Positions 23,940 to 33,406 are shown, counted from the stretch's first letter. The stretch is 64,000 nucleotides of DNA from Lentzea guizhouensis (GCF_001701025.1 NZ_CP016793.1:9114001-9178000); one strand, 5' to 3'. A program made the numbers and translations. The notes: a model not told the origin generated them from the sequence alone.

Positions 23940-26121
23940 CGCCAACCGGATCGAGATCTCGATCGGTGGCATGACCTGCGCCTCCTGCGCCGCGCGGATC
24001 GAACGCAAGCTCAACAAGCTCGACGGCGTGGAGGCGTCGGTCAACTACGCGACGGAGAAGGCGCGGATCAGCTACCCGGCCTCCTTCACGCCCGCCGACC
24101 TGGTGAAGGTCGTCGAGGACACCGGGTACACGGCCGAGCTGCCCGAGGCGTCCGAGGAACACGCCGAGGAAGCGGACCCGACGGCGGCGCTGCGGCAGCG
24201 GCTGGTCGTGTCCGCCGTGCTGACGGTGCCGGTGATCGCTCTGGCGATGGTCCCGGCGCTGCAGTTCACCTACTGGCAGTGGCTGTCGCTCGCGCTGGCC
24301 GGACCGTCGCGGTGTACGCGGCGTGGCCGTTCCACCAGGCGGCGTGGACGAACCTGCGGCACGGCGCCGCCACGATGGACACGTTGATCTCGATCGGCGT
24401 GGTGGCGGCGTTCCTGTGGTCGCTGTACGCGCTGTTCTTCGGCACGGCCGGCGTGCCGGGGATGACGCACCCGTTCACGCTCACGATCGAGCGGACCTCG
24501 GGCGCGGGGAACATCTACTTCGAGGTCGCGGCGGGCGTCACGACGTTCATTCTGGCCGGCCGGTACTTCGAGGCCAGGTCGAAGCGGCGGGCGGGCGCGG
24601 CGCTGACGGCGTTGCTCGAGCTCGGCGCGAAGGACGTCGGGGTGCTGCGCGACGGCCGCGAGGTGCGGATCCCGACCGGTGAGCTGCGTGCCGGTGACCG
24701 GTTCGTGGTGCGGCCGGGCGAGAAGATCGCCACCGACGGTGTCGTCGAGGAGGGCAGCTCCGCGGTCGACGCGAGCATGCTGACCGGCGAGTCCGTGCCG
24801 GTCGAGGTGCGGCCGGGCGACGCGGTGGTCGGTGCCACGGTCAACGCGGGCGGGCGGCTGGTGGTGCGCGCGACGCGGATCGGCGCCGACACGCAGCTCG
24901 CGCAGATGCGCGGCTGGTCGAGACGCGCAGAACGGCAAGGCCGAGGTGCAGCGCCTCGCCGACCGGATCTCGGCGGTGTTCGTGCCGATCGTGATCGCGC
25001 TGGCCGTCGGCACGCTGGGCTTCTGGCTCGGCACGGGCGGCGGCACCGGCGCGGCGTTCACGGCGGCGGTCGCGGTGCTGATCATCGCCTGCCCGTGCGC
25101 GCTGGGCCTGGCCACGCCGACGGCGTTGCTGGTCGGCACGGGCCGCGGCGCCCAGCTCGGCATCCTGATCAAGGGTCCGGAGGTGCTGGAGTCGACCCGG
25201 CGGGTGGACACGGTGGTGCTCGACAAGACCGGCACCGTCACGACGGGCCGGATGAGCCTGGTGAGCGTTCACACCGCTGAGGACGAAGGACTTCTGCTGC
25301 GGCTGGCCGGTGCGTTGGAGCACGCTTCGGAGCATCCGATCGCGAAGGCCATCGCCGCTGCGGCCGGTGAGGTGCCCGCGGTCGAGGACTTCCGCAACGT
25401 CGAGGGGCTCGGTGTGCAGGGCGTCGTCGAGGGGCACGCGGTGCTGGTGGGCCGCGAGCGGCTGCTCAGCGACTGGAGCGTGCAGCTGTCCCCCGAGCTG
25501 CGTTCCGCGAAGGAAGCCGCTGAGCAGCAGGGACGCACGGCGGTGCTGGTGGCGTGGGACGGCGAGGCCCGTGGCGTGCTGGTGGTCGCGGACACCGTCA
25601 AGCCGAGCTCTGCTTCCGCGGTGCAGAGGTTGCGCGCTCTCGGGTTGCGGCCAGTGCTGCTGACCGGGGACAACGAGGCGGCAGCGCGCGCGGTGGCGGC
25701 GGAGATCGGCATCGACGAGGTCATCGCCGAGGTGCTGCCCGCCGACAAGGTGGACGTGGTCAAGCGGCTGCAGGACGAGGGCCGGGTCGTGGCGATGGTC
25801 GGCGACGGCGTGAACGACGCCGCCGCGCTCGCCCAGGCCGACCTCGGACTCGCCATGGGTACCGGCACCGACGTCGCCATCGAGGCCAGCGACCTGACGC
25901 TGGTGCGCGGCGACCTGACGGCCGCCGTGGACGCGATCAGGTTGTCGAGGCGCACGCTCACAACGATCAAGGGCAACCTGTTCTGGGCGTTCGCCTACAA
26001 CATCGGCGCATTGCCCCTGGCCGCGCTGGGCCTGCTCAACCCGATGATCGCCGGGGCCGCGATGGCGTTCTCGTCGGTGTTCGTGGTGAGCAACAGCCTG
26101 CGATTGCGCACTTTCCGGTGA
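23923..26121 (+). pseudogene. copA: Copper-exporting P1B-type ATPase CopA, frameshifted
   Basis: Complete in content but spread over three frames. Frame 1 (23923 to ~24300) has the metal domain '[13 protein letters not shown]'. Near 24303 one base is missing (GGACC then GTC; GGACCCGTC expected). Frame 2 has '[18 protein letters not shown]' and '[11 protein letters not shown]'. Between 24905 and 24925 two Gs are missing. Frame 3 has '[17 protein letters not shown]', '[12 protein letters not shown]', '[10 protein letters not shown]' and '[19 protein letters not shown]', all P1B-ATPase hallmarks. Every essential motif (CPC, DKTGT, TGES, GDGxND) is intact. All gaps are single-base losses in G/C runs and the operon is otherwise healthy, so sequencing error is more likely than real inactivation. 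The product would pump Cu(I) out across the membrane. Confidence 0.85.
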
Positions 26122-26127
26122 GTTTTG

Positions 26128-26157
26128 CGTGAGGCCGCTGGTCACAGCGGCCTCACG
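26128..26157 (+). terminator. Intrinsic-type terminator after copA
   Basis: CGTGAGGCCGCTG, loop GTCA, CAGCGGCCTCACG: a perfect 13-bp stem 6 bp past the copA stop. TTTT precedes it (26123-26126), so it would also serve the opposite strand. Confidence 0.8.
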
Positions 26158-26199
26158 GGGTACTCCGTAACCTCAGGACCTTCGGCGATAGGAGCGGGT

Positions 26200-27048
26200 G
26201 TGCGGCGGTTGGTCATGGTCACGGCGCTGGTGACGGCGCTGGCAGCGTGCACGACGACCCCTCCCCCGCAGCAGCCGTCGGCAGCTCCCGACGGTTCGAC
26301 CGCGCCACCGCCCACCGCCGAGCAGGTCTACCTGTCCCTCGGCGACTCGTACGCCACCGGTTTCGGTCCGAACGGCGCCACCGGCGAGAGCTTCGCCGCC
26401 TTGGTCGCCCGGCAGTCCGACCTGAAGCTCGTCAACCTCGCCTGCAACGGCGCCACCTCCGCCGACCTGGGTGCCAAGCCGGCGTGCGGCACCGACGCGG
26501 GCGGCCGCACCCAGCTCGACGCGGCCGTGCAGACGTTGCGGACCCAGAAGGTCTCGCTGGTGACGGTGGTGATCGGCGGCAACGACCTGACGCCGTGCGC
26601 ACTCGACCAGCAACCAGTGGACTGCGCGAACCGCACCCTCACGAATGTTCGCGCGAACATCGCTTCGGTGCTGGCCAAGCTCCGCGAGGCCGCACCCGAC
26701 ACCAAGATCGTGGGGCTGACCTACCCGGACGTGTTCCTCGGCGCGTGGGTGAACCCGTCGTTCCCCAACGGCAAGACCCTCGCCCGGCAGTCGGTGTCGA
26801 TCTTCGAACAGTTCAACGGCGGGCTGGCGGCGGAGTACGGGAAGTTCGGGGCCGGGTTCGCGGATGTCACCAAAGCGACCGGTGCCTACCAGCCGCTGAC
26901 GCAGATGACGCAACATCCGAAGTACGGGGCGGTTCCGGCGTCGGTCGCGCAGGTGTGTGCGCTCACTTACTTCTGCGATCGAACGGACGTGCATCCGACG
27001 CCTGCGGGGCACAAGGCGATCGCGGAGGCGGTCAGCGCGGCCCGCTGA
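26200..27048 (+). CDS. SGNH/GDSL-family lipoprotein hydrolase
   Basis: 282 aa. Lipoprotein signal 'VTALVTALAACTTT' (Cys near residue 18), then a Pro/Gln-rich spacer. SGNH blocks: 'VYLSLGDSYATGFGP' (catalytic Ser), 'NLACNGATSADL' (Gly/Asn region), 'VVIGGNDLTPC' (Asn) and 'DRTDVHPTPAGHKAIA' (Asp/His). Probably an extracellular esterase or lipase; substrate unknown. GTG 26200 has GGAG 5 nt upstream; ATG 26215 is possible but would shorten the signal. Confidence 0.88.
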   Translation: MRRLVMVTALVTALAACTTTPPPQQPSAAPDGSTAPPPTAEQVYLSLGDSYATGFGPNGATGESFAALVARQSDLKLVNLACNGATSADLGAKPACGTDAGGRTQLDAAVQTLRTQKVSLVTVVIGGNDLTPCALDQQPVDCANRTLTNVRANIASVLAKLREAAPDTKIVGLTYPDVFLGAWVNPSFPNGKTLARQSVSIFEQFNGGLAAEYGKFGAGFADVTKATGAYQPLTQMTQHPKYGAVPASVAQVCALTYFCDRTDVHPTPAGHKAIAEAVSAAR

Positions 27049-27233
27049 GCGCGGGCAGGCTTCGTTGTCACGAAACTCCGTGCATTCGGGCGAGCGGGTT
27101 CAAACGCCGCCGCAGGTGCGTTGAGCTGCTGCGATCGACTGACTGCGAGAGCTCGCCGAACGGTGGAGCAGCCGTCGGCGGGCCCACGGCGGCAAACCGT
27201 CCATAAGCTTCCACCACAACCGCATCTGCACGT

Positions 27234-27270
27234 GACAAAGGCCCCGGTGGACATCGCCGGGGCCTTTGTC
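27234..27270 (+). terminator. Terminator hairpin upstream of the small membrane gene
   Basis: GACAAAGGCCCCGG (27234-27247) and CCGGGGCCTTTGTC (27257-27270) form a perfect 14-bp stem with a 9-nt loop. It could end the GDSL transcript (stop at 27048) or act as a leader structure for the gene at 27308. The rest of 27049-27307 shows no gene. Confidence 0.75.
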
Positions 27271-27307
27271 GTGTGCAGGCGCGGCTCCTGCTCCTGGAAG
27301 GAAGCCC

Positions 27308-27667
27308 GTGGACCTGACTGTGCTGGTGGTGGTGTTCTTGTTGGCGGCGATCACGATCTGCGCGCTGGTGGTGTACGGCATCGCCCGGCTGGTGATCGGC
27401 CGGACCGATCCGAACAACCTGCATCTCGTGCTGAAGGAGCTCAGGTTGCTGCTGAGCAGCGTGACGAGAGACCTCCTGCGGGTCCCCTCACGCCAGGAGC
27501 CTGCCCAGAAGGAGTTGCCCCGCCGAACGAGCCGTCCGCATGAAGGCACCACAACGGCGCCAGCGGTACCTGGCCACGGTGCCGCTGAAACGGATGCTCC
27601 TGGCGGTGGACAGGTGCGGTCGAGAGCGGATCACGCACTGGCTCGATGCGAGTTACGGCTGGCCTGA
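27308..27667 (+). CDS. Small single-pass membrane protein
   Basis: 119 aa as read from GTG 27308 (GGAAGGAAG upstream). A strong N-terminal transmembrane segment ('LTVLVVVFLLAAITICALVV') is followed by 'YGIARLVIGRTDPNN' and an amphipathic helix 'VLKELRLLLSSVTRDLLR'. After about residue 75 composition turns to Pro/Thr/Gly and overlaps the next gene, so the true C-terminus may be earlier if a base is missing. No family recognised. Confidence 0.5.
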   Translation: MDLTVLVVVFLLAAITICALVVYGIARLVIGRTDPNNLHLVLKELRLLLSSVTRDLLRVPSRQEPAQKELPRRTSRPHEGTTTAPAVPGHGAAETDAPGGGQVRSRADHALARCELRLA

Positions 27668-28067
27668 CGACATCACGTCGATCGTGGAAGGCGCTCTGGG
27701 AGAGCTGGCAGAACTCCGCCGGCTCAGCAAGGCCGACACCGCGGCCGGCATCACCCCCGACGTCGCTGTACAACGCGCTTTGGCGCGGCACTTCCGGCTG
27801 CAAGCCGCGGCCCAGGCGGATTTGGTCGAGGAGGTGCTGGTGCTCGCGCCGGCGCTGTACGCGTTCGTGGAGACGCAAGGCAGCGAGTGCGCAGGGATCA
27901 ACGACGACGCCCACGACCTGTTCGTGCACTGGCTGAGCACCAGCAGTCAGACGTGTCCACGGTGTTCGACGCGGTTCTTCCCGCTGCACAACCACTTCGG
28001 CGGCCGACCGCGCAGCTACTGCTCCGCCGCCTGCAAACAGGCCGCCTGGCGCGCCGGCCGCAGTTGA
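27540..28067 (+). CDS. Hypothetical protein with C-terminal zinc-binding motif
   Basis: 175 aa. The N-terminal two-thirds are helical and polar ('DITSIVEGALGELAEL', 'DLVEEVLVLAPALYAFVE'). The C-terminus 'CPRCSTRFFPLHNHFGG' followed by 'RSYCSAACKQAAWRAGR' has two CxxC-like pairs and resembles small zinc fingers such as those at the end of CGNR-type proteins. ATG 27540 overlaps the preceding gene; ATG 27594 is an alternative start. Function unknown. Confidence 0.65.
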   Translation: MKAPQRRQRYLATVPLKRMLLAVDRCGRERITHWLDASYGWPDDITSIVEGALGELAELRRLSKADTAAGITPDVAVQRALARHFRLQAAAQADLVEEVLVLAPALYAFVETQGSECAGINDDAHDLFVHWLSTSSQTCPRCSTRFFPLHNHFGGRPRSYCSAACKQAAWRAGRS

Positions 28068-28091
28068 CCACGAACCGACTGCGGGACGTGC

Positions 28092-28703
28092 TCAGCGCAG
28101 GCCGTGCGCGATCCGGGTCACGAACGCCACCAACCGGTCCGGCGTGAACTTCTCCGGATCCGTCAGCACCAGCCGGCCCGACATCTCCGCCAACGCGAGC
28201 ATCGCGTGGCCCAGCAGGTCGGAGTCGAGGTCGTCCAGGCCGCCGAGCTCCTCCAACCCCAGCGCCGCCAGTTCCTCGATCTGGGCCAGGACGCCGGCCC
28301 GCACCAGCTCCACCTGCGCGCGGAACTCGTGCGGGGTGCCCTCGGGTGGCAGCAGCACGAGCCGCCAGCGGTCGGGGCATTCGACGACGGCCTGCACGAA
28401 GACGCGGACGGCGTCGGCGAAGGCGTCGTCGGGTGAGCGGGTGGCGAAGTCGGTGGGCAGGGCGGCGAGGACCTGGTCGGTGGCGCGGGAGGCTTCGCGT
28501 TGGAGCAGGGCGGAGATGAGTTCGGCGCGGTTGGCGAAGAGGTCGTAGAGCACGGGTTTGGTGACCTCGGCGGCGCGGGCGACGGATTCCATGGTCACCG
28601 TGTCGAAGCCGGCCGGGATCAGGCTCAGGGCGGCGTCCAGGAGTTGCTCGCGGCGTTGGTCCGGGGGCAGGCGGCGGGCGTACTTCCTGCGCGTTGTGCT
28701 CAC
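28092..28703 (-). CDS. TetR-family repressor
   Basis: 203 aa. HTH: 'REQLLDAALSLIPAGFDTVT' then 'VARAAEVTKPVLYDLFANRA'. The C-terminal ligand domain shows 'CPDRWRLVLLPPEGTPHEFR', a pattern common in TetR proteins next to oxidoreductase operons. Diverges from the metal-dependent-hydrolase/oxidoreductase/EphD-like operon. Two palindromes in the 70-bp gap are its likely operators. Confidence 0.9.
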   Translation of the reverse strand: MSTTRRKYARRLPPDQRREQLLDAALSLIPAGFDTVTMESVARAAEVTKPVLYDLFANRAELISALLQREASRATDQVLAALPTDFATRSPDDAFADAVRVFVQAVVECPDRWRLVLLPPEGTPHEFRAQVELVRAGVLAQIEELAALGLEELGGLDDLDSDLLGHAMLALAEMSGRLVLTDPEKFTPDRLVAFVTRIAHGLR

Positions 28704-28714
28704 GGTTCCATATT

Positions 28715-28754
28715 GCTACGGTTGCGTAGCTTTCACAAAGCTACGCGGGCGTAG
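28715..28754. promoter_or_regulatory. Twin TetR operators in the divergent gap
   Basis: Site 1, 28715-28730: GCTACG-GTTG-CGTAGC, perfect arms. Site 2, 28741-28754: CTACGC-GG-GCGTAG, perfect arms. Both share the CTACG/CGTAG half-site and sit between the TetR start (28703) and the operon start (28774). This fits autoregulation and repression of the divergent operon. Confidence 0.75.
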
Positions 28755-28773
28755 TAATTGCGGGAGGGCGGGG

Positions 28774-29129
28774 ATGGAGCCGGACTGCCTTGTTCTGCAG
28801 CCACGGGACGTGCGGTTCGACTGGTCGAGGCTGCCGATGCACTGGGTTCCCGGCGAGCCCGTGGCGACGCACATGATGAACGTGCTGCACCTGCCGCTGC
28901 CGGAAGGTGAGCGGTGGTTCGTGCGCTCATCGAACGGGTTGCGCGGGTGCGGCTGACGTGGCGCGAGGCGATGCGGGCCAGGCGGCGGGGGTTGCTGCCG
29001 CGGTTGTCGGAGATCTTCAAGGCGTTTCTGCGGTACTTCCACCCGGCGTACCACCCGAAGCAGGAGGGGTCGACGTCGCAGGCCATCGCGTACCTGGCGT
29101 CCTCGCCCGCGGCGCGGGAGGCGCACTGA
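28774..29129 (+). pseudogene. Predicted metal-dependent hydrolase, internally deleted
   Basis: The first ~48 codons ('VRFDWSRLPMHWVPGEPVAT', 'NVLHLPLPEGERWFVR') match the N-terminus of the PF10118 predicted metal-dependent hydrolases. Without the central ~150 residues expected in this family, the sequence jumps in another frame to the C-terminus ('LPRLSEIFKAFLRYFHPAYH', 'AIAYLASSPAAREA'). The His-rich metal-binding centre is therefore missing. RBS (GGGAGGGCGGGG) and ATG 28774 are good. This family typically heads operons with a PDR/VanB reductase and an EphD-like fusion, as here. Either a genuine deletion or an assembly gap. Confidence 0.7.
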
Positions 29130-29782
29130 TGGCTCGCGACGCGACGCTGGTCGGCCGGCTACGCCCGCGGAGGCGCCACGATGCTGCGTGCACTGAGCCG
29201 GTTCGAGCAGGTCTACGACTCCGCCGTGCTGCGGTGCGGCGGCAGAGCGCCGCCGGGTGTGGCGCGGGATGCGTTGTGGCTCGCCGCTGTCGGGATCACG
29301 CCGATCCTGCCGATGGTGCGGGCGGCGGCGCGGAGTGGGCTCGACTGGCGGCTGGTCAACGTCGGGCGGTCGATGGCGGCGATGCCGTTCCTGGACGAGC
29401 TGCCGGTCGGACGTGTCGACGTGCGCATCGGGCGCGGCGGGGCGTTGCTCGACGGCGCGGACCCGCGTGGGACCGTCTTCTGCTGCGGGCCGGCGGAGAT
29501 GCTCGCGCAGGTGCAGCAGGAGTTCTCCGCGCGGTGGCTGCACTTCGAACGGTTCGCGCCGCCGCCGATCGTCGGCGGGCGCCCGTTCACGGTGGAACTG
29601 CGCCGCGGCGGGGTATCCCTCGCCGTGCCGGCCGACCGGTCGGTGCTGTACGTGATCAGGGACTTCCGCCCGTCGGTCGCCTACTCGTGCCGGCAGGGTT
29701 CTGCGGCACGTGCGACGTCGGCGGCGTGCGGATCTGCGTGGACCGGCCCGACGGCGACCGCCTGGTGTTGGAGGAGATGTGA
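29129..29782 (+). pseudogene. PDR/VanB-type flavin-iron-sulfur reductase, damaged
   Basis: Three frame changes and an internal gap. Start 'MARDATLVGRL' shifts to 'GGATMLRALSRFEQVYDSAV', then jumps to 'WLAAVGITPILPMVRAAARS' (the NAD-binding GITP motif), skipping most of the FAD domain. 'TVFCCGPAEMLAQVQQEF' is the NAD-domain end. After 'SYSCRQG' one G is missing (GGTTC; GGGTTC expected), restoring 'GFCGTCDVGG', the CxxC of the plant-type [2Fe-2S] ferredoxin domain, and 'DRPDGDRLVLEEM' to the stop. In intact form it would pass electrons from NAD(P)H through FMN and 2Fe-2S to an oxygenase. TGATG coupling to the previous gene, GTGA to the next. Confidence 0.7.
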
Positions 29783-31398
29783 ACGTTCACTCCGGAGAAG
29801 TCGACCTCGCGGTGCAGGTGCGCGGGACGTCCGGGCCCGTCGTGGTGCTCGTGCACGGGTACCCGGACACGCACGAGGTGTGGGACCGGGTCGCCGCGCT
29901 GCTGGAGGAGGACTTCCGGGTCGTCACCTACGACGTGCGCGGCGCCGGGGCGTCGAGCGCACCCTCCACTGAGGACGGTTACCGGCTCGACCACCTGGCG
30001 CGCGACCTGTTCGCGGTGATCGACGCGGTCAGCCCGGACGAGCCGGTGCACGTGGTCGGCCACGACTGGGGGTCGATCCAGTCGTGGGAGGCGGTCACCA
30101 CGCCCGGCGCGCGGATCGCGACGTTCACGTCGATCTCCGGACCGTGCCTCGACCACATGGGCCACTGGTCGCGGCGGCGGTTGTCGTTCGCTCACATCCG
30201 GCAGTTCTTCCGGTCCTGGTACATCGCCGCGTTCCACCTGCCGGTCGTCGCGCCCGCGTTCTGGCGCCTCTACCTGGCTCGCCGCTGGGGTGGTGTGCTG
30301 CGGCGGCTGGAGGGTGTGCGGACCACGCCGGCGAAGACCATCGCGTCCGACGCCGTCAACGGGATCTCGTTGTACCGCGCCAACATCCGGCAGGTCATGC
30401 GCGCGCCGCGGCAGCGATTCGCCCCCATGCCGGTGCAGGTCGTCCAGCCGGTCCACGACCGCTACGTCCGCACCGAGCCGCTGGACCTGGAGCGCTGGGT
30501 GCCGTCCCTGCGCCGGCGCCGCATCGCCGCCGGCCACTGGGCGCCGCTCAGCCATCCCGCGCAGGTGGCGCGCATGATCAGCGAGTTCGTCACCGACACC
30601 ACTCCCCCGCGCGAGCTCGTCGTCGTCACCGGTGGTGGCAGCGGGATCGGCCGGGCGACGGCGATCGCGTTCGCCAAGGCGGGTTCCAAGGTCGTGGTGT
30701 CCGATGTGGACATCGTAGCGGCTGAGGAAACCGCGAAACTGGTCGGCGGACACGCCTACGAGGTCGACGTGCGGTCCGAGGAGGCCGTGCGGACGTGGGC
30801 ACGCCAGGTCGCCGACGAGCACGGCGTGCCCGATGTGGTCGTGAACAACGCGGGCATCGGGCACTCGGGATCGTTCCTGTCGACCACGACCGAGCAGTGG
30901 CAACGGGTGCTGGACGTCAACCTGTGGGGCGTCGTGCACGGGTGCCGCGCGTTCGGCGAGCTGATGGTGGAACGCGGCGAGGGCGGTCACATCGTGAACC
31001 TGTCCTCGGCGGCGGCCTACCTGCCCTCGAAGATCCTCTCCGCCTACGCCACCAGCAAGGCCGCGGTGTTCATGCTGTCGGACTGCCTGCGCGCCGAGCT
31101 CGCCCCGCACGCGATCGGTGTGAGCGCCATCTGTCCGGGTGTGGTGAACACGAACATCACGGCGACGACGACGTTCTCCGGGGTGAGCGCGGAGGAGGAA
31201 CGACGCAAGCAGGACCGCGCGTCCCGGCTCTACGCGCGGCGCGGGTTCGGGCCGGAGGGGGTGGCGAGGGAGATCGTGCAGGCGGTGCGGGACAACCGGG
31301 CGGTGGTGCCGGTGACGGTGGAGGCGAAGGCGGCGCGGCTGGCGAGCCGGGCGGCGCCGGGGTTGTTGCGGGCGTTCGCGAAGCTGGACCTCGGCTGA
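29779..31398 (+). CDS. Fused alpha/beta hydrolase and short-chain dehydrogenase (EphD-like)
   Basis: 539 aa, two domains. Residues 1-275: epoxide-hydrolase-type fold with 'VVLVHGYPDTHEVWDRV', nucleophile Asp in 'HVVGHDWGSIQSWE', and 'AAGHWAPLSHP' with the catalytic His. Residues ~285-539: classical SDR with 'VVVTGGGSGIGRATAIAFA' (cofactor), 'VVNNAGIGHSGSF' (NNAG), 'NLSSAAAYLPSK' (catalytic Ser) and 'SAYATSKAAVFM' (YxxxK). The same fusion is known from mycobacterial EphD, linked to mycolate or epoxide metabolism. GTG 29779 overlaps the preceding stop by 4 bp. Final gene of the TetR-controlled operon and the only clearly intact one. Confidence 0.9.
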   Translation: MNVHSGEVDLAVQVRGTSGPVVVLVHGYPDTHEVWDRVAALLEEDFRVVTYDVRGAGASSAPSTEDGYRLDHLARDLFAVIDAVSPDEPVHVVGHDWGSIQSWEAVTTPGARIATFTSISGPCLDHMGHWSRRRLSFAHIRQFFRSWYIAAFHLPVVAPAFWRLYLARRWGGVLRRLEGVRTTPAKTIASDAVNGISLYRANIRQVMRAPRQRFAPMPVQVVQPVHDRYVRTEPLDLERWVPSLRRRRIAAGHWAPLSHPAQVARMISEFVTDTTPPRELVVVTGGGSGIGRATAIAFAKAGSKVVVSDVDIVAAEETAKLVGGHAYEVDVRSEEAVRTWARQVADEHGVPDVVVNNAGIGHSGSFLSTTTEQWQRVLDVNLWGVVHGCRAFGELMVERGEGGHIVNLSSAAAYLPSKILSAYATSKAAVFMLSDCLRAELAPHAIGVSAICPGVVNTNITATTTFSGVSAEEERRKQDRASRLYARRGFGPEGVAREIVQAVRDNRAVVPVTVEAKAARLASRAAPGLLRAFAKLDLG

Positions 31399-31424
31399 GA
31401 ACGCGGCGGCACGCGAGAACGCGC

Positions 31425-31455
31425 GGGGTCAGGCCGCGCGGTGCGACCTGACCCC
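31425..31455. terminator. Hairpin between convergent genes
   Basis: GGGGTCAGG (31425-31433) and CCTGACCCC (31447-31455), 9-bp perfect stem, 13-nt loop, between the EphD-like stop (31398) and the TPR gene stop (31465). Usable from both sides. Confidence 0.65.
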
Positions 31456-31464
31456 GGCAGTGCC

Positions 31465-31878
31465 TCAAGCCACCGGTTCGCCGGAGAGCGCGGCCGCCAG
31501 CCGGAGCCACGGCGTGGCCTCCTCGGACCGGCCCTGCCGCTCCAGCGTCCGGCCGAGCAGCAGGTGGGCGTAGTGGTCGACCGGGGCGCGGTCGACGATC
31601 ACCCGCAGCTGCGCCTCGGCCTTGGTGAGCTGGGCCGAGTGGTAGTAGGCGCGGGCGAGCAGGAGGCAGAGGTCCGTCTGGAACGGCACCTCGTCGACCA
31701 CCTCGGCCAGCAGCGTGGCGGCCTTGGTGTACTCCTTGGCCTCGAACAGCAGCTGGGCGCGCTCCCACTTCTCCGCCGCGGTCTCCTCGTGGCCGGTGTC
31801 GAACAGGCGCGTCGCGGTCACCCACCGGTCCGGCGAGACGTGGCCGTTCGGCAGGTAGTCGTTGAAGTTGTCCTTCAT
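31465..31878 (-). CDS. Tetratricopeptide-repeat protein
   Basis: 137 aa, soluble. At least two TPR units: 'WERAQLLFEAKEYTKAATLL' and 'LCLLLARAYYHSAQLTKAEA', then 'YAHLLLGRTLERQGRSEEAT'. ATG 31878 follows GGAAGGAGG. Begins 40 bp after the esterase on the same strand. A conserved actinobacterial small TPR protein; partner unknown. Confidence 0.85.
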   Translation of the reverse strand: MKDNFNDYLPNGHVSPDRWVTATRLFDTGHEETAAEKWERAQLLFEAKEYTKAATLLAEVVDEVPFQTDLCLLLARAYYHSAQLTKAEAQLRVIVDRAPVDHYAHLLLGRTLERQGRSEEATPWLRLAAALSGEPVA

Positions 31879-31918
31879 GAAACCTCCTTCCGGCGCCTAC
31901 AACGCCGCACAGCCGCAG

Positions 31919-33352
31919 CTATTCCCGGTCCAGCAACGGCAGCGCGCCGAACCGGTGGCCCGCCCACAGCCGGCGTGAGGTCTCCTCCGGGTAGGGGGCG
32001 ACCGCGGGCTCGGCGGAGAAGATCTGCACCAGACCTGAGGAGAACTGCGGCCAGCCCGGGTCGCCGGAAGTGGCGAACGACGTCCACGCCGCCCGCATCC
32101 GCGCCGACAGCTCCGCGACCTCCTCGGTCACCTCGCCGATCAGCGCGGCGGGCTGGCCGCGGTCGAGGTTGCCGAACAGCAGCGGCACGTCCAAGCCGTG
32201 GCACGCGCCGAGCGGGCCCTCCCAGGTGAGCTCGTAGACCCACGCCCGGCCGCCGGCGGAGAGCTGTTCCTCGGCCAGGCGCAGGGTCGGCATCCGGAAG
32301 ATCCAGTCGGACTGCACCAGGTCGTGCAGCTCCTCCGGGCTCGCGGAGGGGAAGGCGGCGCGGTAGTCGCCCGGCGCGTACAACGCGAGTGTCGCGGAAG
32401 CCAGCTCGTCGGTCACGGCTCCTGCCTGACCGTCCAGCACCGTGAACAGCCGCTGTTCGTCGCGCGTGTGGCCGACGAGCAGGTCCACGCCGGCCGCGGC
32501 ACCGTCGGCCAGGGCCTGCCACGGGTCGACCGGCAGCACCTCGCCGTCCACCACCGGTGCGAACAGCAGCCCGCGGTGCGCGGCCTTGCCCCACCGGGCG
32601 AACTGGGACATCTTCGCGGTGACCTCGTCACCGGCCAGCGGCAGCACCGCCGGGTCCACAGTGGACACGTCCTCGCCCAGCTCGGCCACGCAGGCGGCCG
32701 CGATGTCCGCTGCCAGCTCGGGGCTGAAGAAGGTGCCCTGCGCGCTGCTCGCGACCGCGCGCTGGAAGAGGCCGCGGGCGCGGGGCATGGCCAGCAGCGC
32801 CGCCACCGAACCGCCACCGGCCGACTCGCCGAAGACCGTGACGCGGGCCGGGTCGCCGCCGAACGCGTGGATGTTGTCGCGCACCCATTCCAAGGCCGCC
32901 ACCTGGTCGAGCAGGCCGCGGTTGGCCGGGCTGCCGGTGAACGCACCGAAACCCTCCAGGCCGACCCGGTAGTTGAACGTCACCACGACCACGCCGCCCC
33001 GCGCCAGCCGCGTGCCGTCGTACTCGGGCAGGCTCGACATGCCGATCGTGTAGGCGCCGCCGTGGATCCACACCAGCACCGGCAGCCCGGAACCGAGGTC
33101 CGGCGACCACACGTTGGCGGTCAGCCAGTCGTCCCCGCCGACCGCCCTGTCCATGCCGAACGCGCCGCCCTGCGGTGGTGGCGGGCCGAACTCCAGCGCG
33201 TCCCGCACGCCGTCCCACGGCTCGACCGGGTGCGGTGCGGCGAACCGGTGCGGGCCGACCGGAGGTGCCGCGAACGGGATGCCGCGGAACACCGCGACCT
33301 CACCCTCGAACGCGCCTCGCACGGCACCCGCGGCCACGCGGACCTCGACCAT
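31919..33352 (-). CDS. Type B carboxylesterase (para-nitrobenzyl esterase family)
   Basis: 477 aa. 'VFGESAGGGSVAALLAMPRA' holds the nucleophile Ser; 'WIHGGAYTIGMSSL' is the oxyanion-hole HGG; 'LVGHTRDEQRLF' and 'CHGLDVPLLFGN' contain the expected Glu/Asp and His regions. No signal peptide, so probably cytoplasmic. ATG 33352 with GAGGGAG 5 nt upstream is preferred over the two preceding GTG codons. Hydrolyses esters; natural substrate unknown. Confidence 0.92.
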   Translation of the reverse strand: MVEVRVAAGAVRGAFEGEVAVFRGIPFAAPPVGPHRFAAPHPVEPWDGVRDALEFGPPPPQGGAFGMDRAVGGDDWLTANVWSPDLGSGLPVLVWIHGGAYTIGMSSLPEYDGTRLARGGVVVVTFNYRVGLEGFGAFTGSPANRGLLDQVAALEWVRDNIHAFGGDPARVTVFGESAGGGSVAALLAMPRARGLFQRAVASSAQGTFFSPELAADIAAACVAELGEDVSTVDPAVLPLAGDEVTAKMSQFARWGKAAHRGLLFAPVVDGEVLPVDPWQALADGAAAGVDLLVGHTRDEQRLFTVLDGQAGAVTDELASATLALYAPGDYRAAFPSASPEELHDLVQSDWIFRMPTLRLAEEQLSAGGRAWVYELTWEGPLGACHGLDVPLLFGNLDRGQPAALIGEVTEEVAELSARMRAAWTSFATSGDPGWPQFSSGLVQIFSAEPAVAPYPEETSRRLWAGHRFGALPLLDRE

Positions 33353-33406
33353 CACCACTCCCTCGTGCCTGAGGAGCGGATCGTGCGCCGCGGCACAGGG
33401 GAAGCG

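Noticed and set aside
27060..27130. Possible tRNA around GGGTTCAAAC
   Set aside because: The T-arm-like sequence lacks a matching five-base stem and no acceptor or anticodon arms can be drawn.
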